A stretch of 64,000 nucleotides of DNA, taken from the NCBI GenBank assembly GCA_035772785.1, contig JAOCPU010000010.1, forward strand, positions 248,001-312,000, given 5' to 3'. This document shows, piece after piece, positions 25,494 to 36,263 of the stretch. The DNA is from Phlebiopsis flavidoalba. Lineage: Eukaryota > Basidiomycota > Agaricomycetes > Polyporales > Phanerochaetaceae. A program made the position numbers and the translations under genes. The notes beneath the pieces are model-generated. The model had not been told where the DNA came from. It was given only the letters and a program-made list of their open reading frames with translations, and made no database searches. Every line of letters begins with the position of its first letter. Position 1 is the first letter of the stretch.

Positions 25494-25500
25494 TATAAAG
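25494..25500 (+). promoter_or_regulatory. TATA box of the first P450 gene
   Basis: TATAAAG about 50 bp upstream of the ATG at 25550, at normal spacing for a fungal core promoter. Confidence 0.6.
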
Positions 25501-25549
25501 CTCGGACACAGAAAATCCCGCTCGCGCATTTGAGCTTCTGATCCCCACC

Positions 25550-27743
25550 ATGCAGTCTGAGCCAAGGACCGACCTGCGGGACGGGCTGCTCGCTGTTGCA
25601 GCCTCTGCGCTGGTAATGCTTCCATTGCTAGAGGATGCAGGATATAGTTACTCACCGCGTGCTCCTAGGTCGTCCACGCAGTGTTCAATCGCTACGAGCC
25701 CATCAAGTTTATTCCGCTGGCTTCATTATTAATTGCGGTCCCATTCGCGTCAAGTCTACTTCTAGTCGGCTCTCACGGCCTTTCAGGCTTTCTTCTGGGG
25801 TTCCCTACTTTCTATCTTACACTCATAACCTCGATTTGTACTCTATCGCATCTCCCCTTGGCATCCTCTTGCGCGCTATCCGGGACCGTTTCTAGCTAAG
25901 GTGTCCAGATGGTATTTGGACATGGATCGCAATGCAAGGTAGCCAGCATCTCGAGCTCTATCGGTTGCACGAAGAACTCGGGGATATTGTCAGGATGGGT
26001 AAGAGTCGGTTGACGCACACATCATTACAAGTATTCACAACAATTCTTTCAGGGCCCAACGAGGTCTCCATTCGTGACGCTCGCGCAATCCAGCCTATGA
26101 TGGTGTGCTCAAGGATGGCCAAAGGGACCAAGTAAGCCACTCCCCAAGTCTGCGTGACTAGGCGTATGGTTGTCTAACATGTTGCGTCGCGAACAGTGTG
26201 GGTCGGGCGAACGCTCCATCCTCCAGTTTCTTGCGCTTATTGCCCCCATCGAGACAACGCGGAACAACCACGCTCGCCGCCGCCGCGGCCGTGGACCCGT
26301 GCACTCAGCTCAGCCGCGCTCAAGGAGTATCAGCCTATGATTGCTGGCCGGATATCACAGCTCGTGGATATCTTGGCGAAAGAGAAGGAGGTTTAATCTC
26401 GCGCAGTAGGGGCGCATCTCTTACGTGAGATGTTATATCATGTTATTCGTCTTCAACGATTTTAATTTATTGGCAGATTTGACGTTATGATGGACACTCT
26501 GTGAGCCCTCTCTGGACCCTACCATACGACATGGACTTAAATGTAACGTGCAGGTTTGGCAGCGGGTCGAACATGATGGTTGACCGGGACAAAGATGGCG
26601 TTCTGCATGCCATGATCCAAGGTTTCGCGTCCGTGACAACAACAAGTTGTGTTTTCAGCGCACTGATGAATTGTGCAGAGACTCCCAGATATTCGTAAAA
26701 AACATTCCCTGGGCGGGATACTACGCAAAATATATTCCTCATTTCGTTGACAGCGTGAAGAAGTTCCGTGCACTTTGCTTGAAGCAAGGGCTGGCCCGGT
26801 ACGAACAGGGATCAACTATGAAGGATCTTTTCTATTATCTGGTACGTCGGCGTTGCAGACTGCGGCTTGAAACTGATGGCTGATATTACTCTATTTGCTA
26901 AAGAATAATGAGGACAAAAGCTGAAGAACAATCGCCTCCTAAACCAGTTGTCCTGTCTGACGCTGGTTTAGCTATCATTGCTGGTTCTGATACGACTGCC
27001 ATAGCCATATGTCATATCGTGTTTTTGTCTTCTCACTCCATCCTGAGGTGTATATGCGTCTCGTAGAGGAAGTTGATCGTTTCTATCCTGCTGGCGAAGA
27101 CTCACTAGACCCCATTCATCAATCCAAGATGCCATACCTAGAAGCAGTTATTGTGAGTGGTGGTTCATTTGTCATCATCAGGTCGCTCGTGTACTGACTA
27201 AGGACCTGCCTACTTACTCATAGCAACGAGACGCTGCGAATGTATCCTGTCACAATGAGTGGTAGTCAGCGAGCTCCATCTGCGCACAAGAGTGGTGGAG
27301 GATTTCTCGGACAATAGTATGTTATCGTTTTATATTCAAGCATACGTATGCCAATTCTGCTATCTGCAGCTTTATTCCAGAAGGTACACAAACTCGCGTG
27401 CACACACTTGGTCGGTCCACCGCGACCCACGGAACTTGCTTCTCGCGCCCCGATGAGTACTGGCCAGATCGTTGGCTCATTGCAGAGGGCATACAGACGT
27501 CGAAGGAACCGCTCCGTTTCACAATCTAATGCATACATCCCCTTTTCCTTTGGCACCTTAAACTGTCTCGTCGGGAAAAAATATGGCAATGCTTGAGCTG
27601 CGTACGGGAGATCTGTCACTATGTTGCAGAAACTACGCCTGCGTTTCCAAGACGGATAGGGACCCTTCAAACTGGGAACGTACAATGGAAAGACCGGTTT
27701 ATTACTAAGATGGGAGGCTCCTCTTGTCGTTGAGCAAAGGTAG
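25550..27743 (+). CDS. Cytochrome P450 monooxygenase
   Basis: A membrane-anchored heme monooxygenase of the endoplasmic reticulum. The N-terminus MQSEPRTDLRDGLLAVAAS leads into hydrophobic helices, then the hinge region HPLARYPGPFL-like at about 25855-25885 (frame-shifted). Later blocks are LHEELGDIVRMGPNEVSIRD, PWTRALSSAALKEYQPMIAG and FYYLNNEDKAEEQSPPKP. The I-helix is AGSDTTA (about 26980-27000), the K-helix ExxR is ETLRMYP (about 27230), and DPRNF and PDEYWPDRW follow. The heme loop reads FSFGTLNC at about 27545-27570, then LVGK, one residue more than the usual C-x-G. The end VVEQR stops at 27741. The whole resembles the basidiomycete P450s annotated as high-nitrogen-upregulated; the substrate is unknown. 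At least five introns and several indels, including TAG at 27656 in the FQDG-W region, are present. Confidence 0.88.
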
Positions 27744-28193
27744 ACCGTATTTCAGTTGTTCTTTGTCATTGGGGGTGGGGAGCTGTTTGTAGAATATTTA
27801 GAAGAGATATCTATAGCGTTTGCAGTAATAACTTGACGGTTTCAGGTCTGTACCCCAGGCTGCTAGTTCAGTAGCCGTACATGGACCCTAGCACCATGCG
27901 TTTGTGTGCCTCACGTGTAAGAAAAGGTGAATGCAAATCAAGGAGAGAAACAGCTTGATCAAGTGCGCATTCAAATCGTCATCCCAGCCACCAGCGCTAG
28001 ACGGTGATTGTGCACGTGACTAAACGCGTCGGGTTTCCCGCAGCCCGACAGACCGCGCCGCGTCCCCAGTCTCTCTTTGCTCCCTCTCTGCTCCCTATAC
28101 CCCTATTGTCATCCCTCCGACCGAACTCTTCTTCAAAGGCTTTCTCGAAGCACCGCATTAACTCAGTCAAAGGGCATCACACTGGTAGTCGCC
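27744..28193. other. Intergenic, nothing recognised
   Basis: A spacer between the P450 stop and the phosphatase start. It becomes C/T-rich just before 28194, as expected for a fungal leader. Confidence 0.55.
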
Positions 28194-29425
28194 ATGCCTA
28201 GCGATTTAGACAGGTCGGAAGACCAGCTGAATCCGCTGGGCTAGGTTTCATTGCTTACCAAATCATTCAGACAGATTGAACAACTCATGAGATGTGAACC
28301 AATATCAGAAGAGGAAGTGAAACGGGCTGTGTATTAAAGCGAGAGAAATCTTGGTAGAAGAGGCAAATGTGCAGGTCGTAGACTCTCCCGTGACGGTATG
28401 GCCCATCGTTATCTGCTGCTTATCTTTTAATTCCTTATACTTCCTGCAGATATGTGGCGACATACATGGCCAGTTTTGGGATATGATGGAACTATTCAAA
28501 GTCGGCGGACCATGTCCAGAGACAAATTACCTTTTCATGGGTCTCCGTCTCTATATCCTCTCAAACCATGCGATACTGAAAGCTTTCCCTCAGGAGACTT
28601 TGTTGACCGCGGCTTTTACAGCGTTGAAACATTCTTGCTCCTTCTGGCCCTCAAAGTCCGCTATCCGGAACGTATGACACTTATACGAGGGAACCACGAG
28701 TCGAGGCAGATAACCCAGGTTTACGGGTTCTACGATGAATGTCAGCGAAAATATGGAAGTAGCAATGTTTGGAGATGGTGTTGCGAAGTGTTTGATTACC
28801 TCGCGCTGGGTGCCGTAGTCGATGGGCAGGGTGTTCTGCGTGCATGGTGGACTGAGCCCAAACCTCCAGGGCATCGACCAGGTGAGTCCATCCCGACTCT
28901 GCGGAACACAGACATAGACATTCTGTCAGATACGTGCCATTGATCGAAAACAAGAAGTCCCACATGACGGACCCATGTGCGACCTCCTATGGTCAGATCC
29001 AGACGGTGGCGTGTACTGCTTTTTGGCCCTTTTGCCCGTCTCATTCCAGGTTTAGACATCACTGGTTGGGGCCTTTCTCCTCGCGGCGCTGGCTTCCTTT
29101 TTGGCGCGGATATTACCAAAGTTTTTGCGCATCAGAATGCAATTGACCTGATCGCCCGTGCCCACCAGCTGGCAATGGAAGGATTCAAGCTCATGTTCGA
29201 TCAAACCATTGTCACCGTTTGGAGCGCGCCCAATTACTGCTATCGATGCGGCAATGTTGCTGCGGTCCTTGAACTCGATGAACATCTGACGCAGGAGTAC
29301 AAAGTATTCCAGCATGCGCCATCAGTGAGTGACTTCCGCTTGACACCAGCGCCGCCTCGTTGACAATGATACAGGATGTCCGGTCAATACCGGCCAAACG
29401 TCCTACGGCGGACTATTTCCTATGA
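28194..29425 (+). CDS. PPH3: Protein phosphatase 4 catalytic subunit (PP2A-like family)
   Basis: A Ser/Thr phosphatase catalytic subunit acting in DNA-damage recovery and nutrient signalling. Start MPSDLDR joins [18 protein letters not shown]. The dinuclear-metal motifs are all visible: [15 protein letters not shown], and [27 protein letters not shown] follows (broken by a missing base), then [25 protein letters not shown] and [11 protein letters not shown]. The C-terminus RPTADYFL carries the DYFL tail whose last Leu is methylated in this family; with its context it favours PP4c over PP2A or PP6. Introns: 28214-28270, 28396-28450, 28541-28593, 28882-28929, 29006-29055, 29325-29374. Three one-base errors break the frame (near 28326, 28831 and 28964). 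With these read through, the length is about 305 residues, normal for PP4c. Confidence 0.92.
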
Positions 29426-30130
29426 AAGCACATGTTCCATGTTCTTTTTGTATCTTTACGAGATGTGTATCTGTCGTGCGCAATGGAATGTAGCTTTATT
29501 CTATCCTATTGGAAGTACGTACCCGCTACACCAATCTGCCACGCTTCTCACATATAAACCGCACAGATGCGAACATACTAGAGCAGGCCCAAGTTTTCAC
29601 CTTGCCATCCCAGTTGGCGAGGCATGAGATAGTCAGACTACGTAGGATCCAGCCTGAATCACCTGTGTTTTGCTTAAGTCGCCATGAAGTATGCAGAAGG
29701 GCTTGTGTGCAATGTTGGCGCGCCATGTTTCAAACGCGAAATCTCATTTCGGGTGGCGCCCAAAGAATATAGCAGTGAATAATGCTTTGTTCTGCAGGAA
29801 TACTGACTTCCTTTTCGCTAGGTGTGATACGGCGTGCTGCGGCCCCATCGTTTTCACACGGTGCTGTACAGCGTGCATACTCATGACGGCGGCCTCTCGA
29901 GACCCTTGCCAAGCTACTTCGTACAGCGTTACACAGCCTTTCCATCAATGCGAATGCACGAGTGTCGCTTCTCTATCAACCTGGTGCTCTGCACACTACT
30001 CCCAATCGCCTGTGCTCTCTACGATGGTCCGATGATCCTTCCGGACCACATAAAAAGGTATCATCCGCAGCGGCGACCCTGATCCTGCTTTCTGGTCGTC
30101 CGTTTTTCCACTTCATACTTGATACCCTTT
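29426..30130. other. Intergenic, no gene supported
   Basis: About 700 bp with short frames on both strands, none with domain or splice support. It probably contains the 3' end of the phosphatase transcript and the promoter of the next gene. Confidence 0.45.
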
Positions 30131-31559
30131 ATGTCGTCGCCCAGTTCGTTGCGATTCGCAGGTCTGGCGAGAGATGCCGCTTCTCCTGCGGAAATTCAGA
30201 CGCGCTACAGTATGTCGGATTAATAGTAACGAACTCACTGCCACGTCTAGCGGTGGAGCTGACGTCATTCTTTGGTATGTACCCCATTTTTGTAATGCTC
30301 AGAAAACCACTCTAATTTCATGTGCCTTGACTAAGCTCTGTACTCTGTGCTAGCAGTGCCATCCTGCTTGTTAATCCTGTAAGTATCTTATTACCATTGA
30401 CCCTGCGATCGTTGACTGATCGAATCCTATCCAGGCGTAGAGGTCTTGCTACGCTCTCAGAAAAAACTGGTCATAGCCGCATGCGCCGCGATGTACCTCA
30501 TGGCCTTTATTCACTACATCCTGGCCTTCCATTGGCTCTTCGTCGACAACGACCGGTCAAATGCTCTCCGAGATACAATTATCAACTGCGTCAATGCTCT
30601 CGATGCATCTACCACGTCGGCAGCATCGTGCACACTTGATGTTGCGGGCTCTCGACCAACCCTTGCTGCAGACAATGAAGTGGCTCTCTCCGCCCTTCTC
30701 TTAATCAGCGTAAGTGCAAACTGCGCTCTGATAGGGTCACAACTCAAATGTTTGATATAGATTGTGCTCAGTAGTGCAGTCCTACTCTGGAGGGTCTGCG
30801 TTCTGTGGTCGAAAAGCCTCGCAGTGAAGATTATCTCTGGCCTTCTCCTCTTCTGTACTGCACGTGAGTGTTCCCCCGTTCTGCCGTTTTCTGGTCTCTC
30901 ATGGAATTTCAGTTATGCTTGCGATCAGCACAGGGCTGGGTCCGTCAGGGGGTTCACTCCCTGAAGTATCGCTCTCATCGACGACGGTCTGGAGCGCGGT
31001 CGGTACCGAGTTTGCGGACGTCTTTGGTACTACTGGTATCACCTTCGTATTCTTGACAACACTTCTGGTCGTGATTCTAGTGTCTATCAAAGCTTGGTAC
31101 GTATCCCATGCTGGGCACAGCCAGATCATGTCACTCATACTGTTTCCAGGCAAATTCGGAAGATCGAAAACGAGGACTCTCATCCAGAACTATTTGCGAC
31201 GGGCTCTAACCGCGTAGTCATCCTTATTCTCGAGTCGGGCATCTCTATACTGTCTCTTCTGGGTGTGTTCATTCCAGTCATGGTAGTTTTCAAAACTTAA
31301 CCCCCTCCAGGTCTTGCTCATCGCAAGCTTTGTGGAATGGGATTGGCCATACAACTCATCCAAGCAGCATTACATTGACGCGATCGTCACCCTCAAAGCG
31401 TCCGCCCTCATAGACATCGTTGTACGTCATTCCTTGTTTTACATTATTTCTTCCAGAGTACTAATAATACCACAGGGGATCTATCCGACACTCTTGGTTG
31501 TACTTCGCGAACTGTCTCACTCACCCGAGAAAAAATTGTACCAAGCATCCAAGGTGTAA
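30131..31559 (+). CDS. Multi-pass integral membrane protein of unknown function
   Basis: I recognise only the general type: an Agaricomycete orphan membrane protein with about seven helices. Likely start is ATG at 30131 (MSSPSSLRFAGLARD), then a first hydrophobic stretch (LPRLAVELTSFF). Next are LLRSQKKLVIAACAAMYLMA with FIHYILAFHWLF, and an extracellular-type loop with two Cys. Three more helices are ALLLISIVLSSAVLLWRVCV, IISGLLLFCTAVMLAI and ITFVFLTTLLVVILVSIKAW. After a charged loop (KIENEDSHPE) come a helix around VVILILESGISILSLL and a segment IYPTLLVVLRELSHSPEK near the C-terminus. Stop at 31557. Several short introns are visible (for example donors at 30281 and 30842). Frame breaks near 30380 make the N-terminus uncertain. 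No catalytic motif is seen. Confidence 0.6.
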
Positions 31560-31978
31560 CAGGTGCTTGCTCAACCTCTTCATTATCGGGACGACGCTCC
31601 TTACGGGAAAGCATGATCTCATGATGTGCTACGACACGACAACGACTCCGATTTGGCCTAGTTCACGAATTGCAGGATTTCCGCCAGAAGCACAGGACAC
31701 GGACTCTGCTCACGACAATTGTCATACTATAGTCTATAGATGAATTTTTTGGACTTTTGGACTTTTGGACTTTGTAGGCATATAGTGTGTATAATACATT
31801 CCGGGTACTTTGTCCATTCATAGGAGGCTTTACGATTGGGTTCAAGCCAGACTTCTCGACAAATTTACAGATGCTTCAGTAATGACATGTTCTAATACCA
31901 CCCTCGGCAGATTCCTACGGCTCCAGAGCTTTCCATGTCAATATATCCACCCTCTGTTCACCCTCCACGGAGACACTT

Positions 31979-34228
31979 TCATCGGCACTTCCCGTGTCCT
32001 TCGTAGCTAGTTGTACATTTTTGACAGGACCCTTGAACCAAAACCTTCCCACCGTATTTGGGACAATAATAGTAAAGCAAGCACAGTATGATCCAGCCGC
32101 CTGAGACGACCGCAGTGTAATTCATGCTTTGGGCTGATGGATCCATGGAGGAGGGGAACGAAACAACTACGATGTTGAACGCTTCCCAGACAACGGCAAT
32201 AATGCCAATAAGCAGACCCTGTGTTTTAGCGAGTGACGAGCAGCGGTCTGAAGTGTTGCTGTAGAAACAACGTACGAAACGGCCAAAGCTGAAAGGGCCT
32301 GGCTTCCACTCTACGCCCCCGAGGAAACGACAAGCGATAGGAATGCTGAATGCAAGATATTGGCCAATTACGCCGAGACTGAAGATTGCATTCACGGCCG
32401 TAGGCCCCTGCGAACGCCAAAAGGCCAAGTAGAAAGCCCACGAAGACTGAGAACCATACACAGTTGACCGGTTGTGTGCGGGTTGTAGGGGTTCATCCGA
32501 TATAGAACAGATGAGAAAGGTAGCGCACCATCCCGAGCAAACGCAAATGTTGTTTGGCGAGAGCATGAAACCAGCTACGAAAACAGGTTCAATGTAATCC
32601 CTTGATGTTGCAAGAAGAGGCCGCTTACTGCGCTAGTTCCCATAAAGAATCTTGAAAGCGGTCAGCCTCATGAACGTGGATTGCCTTTGTCGTTACTCAC
32701 TGTGCCAGGACGACGATGGACCAGATGGCTAGAGTAGACTTCGTGCCAAAAACTGTTGAAAAATATCTTGGTTACGTTAACAACTCTGACAGTCGAAGCA
32801 GAGTGCGAGGTACTCTCACCGCGGCCATGGGCTGCCCGATTGGACTTGCTAATATAGCCTCGGGGTGTCCTGACCCATATTGAACGCCGAGGACAATGTT
32901 GATCGCTGTCGTGAAGTAAAATGAATTAGAGCATTAATAATCACACTGATTGTCATTCAGACGTACCCCATCCAAGGACGCCAGCTATTCCTATCGACGT
33001 CACAATTGCCCAAGGTACTGCAGTGCGGGCGTTTGAGACCTCCTCGCTGATATGAATTGGCCCGTCAAAACCGCCTAGCAAGTAAGATATTCAAATTAGC
33101 CGTCATCTCACAAGTACACTGCACAGTGACGCACACGATAGTCCATAGAGGAGCAAGGAAACTGAGAATAAATGCCCAGCCGTTGTTCCAGTTACTGTAC
33201 TGAATGGAGCCAATTCAGTGGTAAGCGCGAGTGCAAGGCATACATACGGTTGTTAAAACCACCCAATGCATAAACTGGCAGGATTTTTGAGTGCACTAGG
33301 TGTGCAGCAGCCGGCAGCGCAACGATGATTGCTAGGCATAGGCTACATCCTCCGTAGTCAGTATTTTTATACCGAGCTGTGTGAGGTATGACTTGACAGA
33401 CAGAAGATTGAGCGTTGCGTATACACCCTGAAGGCGAGCTAAAATCCGAGTCGCCGTCGACTGGGCCCACGAGTCCGTCAAGCACGAGAAGAGCGACAAA
33501 GACCACCACTGTCAAGGGGGGGCGGGTCAGAGTCCGGCTGAATGAGAACCTTTTGGGCCGTACAATAGTTGAGCTGTTCGTCGGTGTAAATGTCAAGTTC
33601 GACCAATGCTGACCGCGGCCATTGAGCTGTACGGCACATCCCCAGATGATAGAGGCGACTCCGGCGATATTCCCCATGGTATGGCAATCTAGACAGTGGG
33701 TTTCAGTTTAAAGCATACTATTGATACAACCCCAAGTTACTCACAGCCCGACCAGCCATGAGGCCAAATTCCTCCATCGAGGGGATGAATACTTGTACCA
33801 GTCCAAAAAGTAGAGACTCCAGATGTAGGTGCCGCTTGACGCAAGTTCACTCAAGGCGAAGTCGTATGAACATCACAAAGGTCGAAACCGACGGCCCCAC
33901 TGACAAAAAAAATGAGTCTCGTCGAGCCCCCGGGACAAGATGGACGTTGACGTACACCCCATACCATAGAGACAGGACCGCCAATTAGACAGCGAAAATG
34001 ATAGCGTCGAGCCTACGTGAATGGCCGTTAGACCGATACTTGGATACGGACTAATGACTTACGGGGCCATCGAGGGAAGCAGCCCAATAATGCTAAAAGC
34101 AATCCCAAACGACTCCCAAGGGGCCCCTCTAAAGCGCGCTTGAACTCTTGCTTATATCCTAGTCCAGCAAGAACGGCCTCGTCTTGCGGCTCGCTGGCGA
34201 CGTTGGTAGCAGCCTTCGAGTCCGTCAT
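31979..34228 (-). CDS. Amino acid/GABA permease, APC superfamily
   Basis: A proton-coupled amino acid or GABA/polyamine transporter of the plasma or vacuolar membrane. Start MTDSKAATNVASEPQDEAVL is followed by LAGLGYKQEFKRALEGP, the usual soluble N-terminus. Helices include NIAGVASIIWGCAVQ and SLCLAIIVALPAA. The hallmark GFDGPIHISEEVSNARTAVP lies at about 33005-33065 and is followed by IVTSIGIAGVLGWVINIVLG. C-terminal helices include AVNAIFSLGVIGQYLAFSIP, GLLIGIIAVVWEAFNIVVVS and MNYTAVVSGGWIILCLLYYY. The stop is at 31981. Multiple short introns and several frameshifts occur between 33100 and 34070. Relatives have about 520-550 residues, consistent with this span. It is convergent with the membrane-protein gene to its left. 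A strong minus-strand TATA box lies about 410 bp upstream. Confidence 0.87.
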
Positions 34229-34636
34229 GCCACTGTACGATCGTGAGATGGTCAAGCTGGTGAAAGCGGTCTCCCGTACTATTACCTCAGATCAAAGGAG
34301 ACTACGAGGTTTATAGATTGTTCACAAGCTGACATCGGTGTTTCGCCAGGCATACTGGCAGTGTGTTATCTTGAGTAGCCTGTGGCACATGACAAACGGA
34401 CTTCCATGTTATCACCCGTGGACCCCAGTGTTCTGGAGTTACCCACAGCATGATAGCGTGGGTGTGAACTCAAATGCGTAGAGCCTTAAGAGAGCCTGCG
34501 GTCAGCGAAGGTTGGGGTATCAACATTGGCACCTATCACCGTAGCACAAGAAGGAAGGCGCTTTCTCAGGCTCCAGAAGATAAGGCAGATATGAACTAGT
34601 GAGATACCGCGGGCTCACTGTCATGGTAGAGATTTC

Positions 34637-34646
34637 TTTTATATAG
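34637..34646 (-). promoter_or_regulatory. TATA box, possibly of the amino acid permease
   Basis: TATATAAAAG on the minus strand, about 410 bp upstream of the permease ATG. The distance implies a long leader or an upstream intron, so the assignment is tentative. Confidence 0.4.
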
Positions 34647-34699
34647 GGTTCCGTATGTCGAAGAACGCAGGTCGTGTATTGCGTTAACTTTTGCGCGAC

Positions 34700-36260
34700 G
34701 GGAAAGTGCCAAAATTCAATTGACCTTGTCGATGATGGTGAAGCGGCACGGTGAGCCCTAGCTAACTAGCGTTAGATGAATAGATAGGGAACAGAGTCAT
34801 AAGACATCACCGCGGGACCGTGTACATGTCTGCCATTGGATGTGATTTAAGATACCACAGCACCAAAGTGTCGTAAGGCACCTCGTGTGCACACGCAATA
34901 TCAATTTTACTGTCACACCCAAGATACAAACTGAAGCCCTGAACGGATGTATGAGAAGCTGCTTGTGACGATGATGAAGTATTCAGGCTTACTACTTCGA
35001 AGTGGCGATTAAAAAACACCTAGGACCGACGGGGTCAACTTGGTAAGTATGCGTCTCGAGTCTTCAAGGACTCGAGACGCATACTTTACCAGTCCTTTTT
35101 GAGCAGAAGCAGTTTCAGGAGGTGTCCTGCGGTACAGTAATTCCGGAGCACTGAGAGTCTCAAAGCTCATCCTTGCCGATTCTGGCGGATATAGTCTCGT
35201 TTTGCCACTGAGGAGCTCGAGTAGGCGCATCCAAGTCAGTGGTTCAGTTGCCAAGTACGAGCTGTGACAATCAATGCATCGGCTCATGGGGCGAAGCAGT
35301 AAACGGTTCAAGGACGCAACTTTATCAGCTTCATTCCCAATGAGCGTCTTTGATTCTGTCTCTCATCTGCTTCGCGTTTTCGTGTTGGTGGACAGATGAC
35401 GACCTCCGCCAAGTTCTGCCTTACGAGACGCCTGAAGCGCATCATCCCGCCTATGTCCCCGATTCGGAAACTCCCGCCGCGTCATTAAAACCTCCAAATA
35501 TAGCCGTATTGCCGGGCTCTGGGGAGTAAACTAGCGGCCTCCCGTGGGCCGTCACTTGTACCTTGACCTCAAACCCCAAAAAAATGCCTCATTCGACTAG
35601 ACAACCTGAAAAAAATCACGCTGCGGCATTTGAGACTGGCCACTACATTTAACAGTGTCCGCCCCGAGACTACTCCCTGAAGATAATTCGGCTTTCGTCG
35701 CGACCCGTCGATGTCTCACGCAAGCGCGTCAGGAACTCGCAATTTGTCCCCTAGACGTGCTCATGCAGTCGCTTCGTGAAAAACCTATTGCATCTGTCTA
35801 ACTACGCGAGGAAAGGCTAAAAGGTGGCGAAAGAAGATTGTCTGGCGCGAACAAGGGCGAGAGACTCCAGCTGATCTGGACGACGTCCTGGGAATGCTTT
35901 GAACATTCAAGCATAGGACGGCGCCCTCCAGTGCGTACATAACGTCTTTGGGTATATTGCATCTCGCCTCACATAAATCACATCGAAATAGGGGCTCGGT
36001 GACCGATAATCTTTCTTGCATACTGTCTGGGTGGTTAAACTTGAATTCTTCTGCTTACCTTGCAAAGTATCAAGTCCTGTACCAAATGGTGTGTACGCTA
36101 ATGGTAGTGCACCTTTCTGGGAGATGTAATAATTTAGCCCCTCTACCATGATGAAGATCGCGTCGCTTTGCTCTCATTTAGGCATGCTCTCTTTTGGCTG
36201 AATCATGGAGATTTTGCAGCCATGTTAGTTAGCGTGGCAATTCGCTGCTTTTCCTGTCTA
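34700..36260. other. Gene-poor spacer
   Basis: About 1.5 kb. Minus-strand frames at 34807-35019 and 35009-35311 have no domain I recognise. The striking element is the long hairpin at 35045-35086. The first exon of the TMEM135-like gene probably lies somewhere in 35900-36260 but cannot be fixed. Confidence 0.45.
35045..35086. repeat. Perfect 18-bp inverted repeat with 6-nt loop
   Basis: The left arm AAGTATGCGTCTCGAGTC is followed by the loop TTCAAG and the exact reverse complement of the arm. With one bulged base the pairing continues outward through GGTAA/TTACC, giving about 24 paired bases on each side. It includes two XhoI-type CTCGAG sites. It lies inside an unrecognised minus-strand frame. 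It could be a structured RNA, a small foldback element or a template-switch artefact. Confidence 0.85.
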
Positions 36261-36263
36261 TAG

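Noticed and set aside
23169..34228. Secondary-metabolite gene cluster (reductase, P450, transporter)
   Set aside because: Housekeeping genes (PP4c) are interspersed, no backbone enzyme is present, and the second P450 is 22 kb away.
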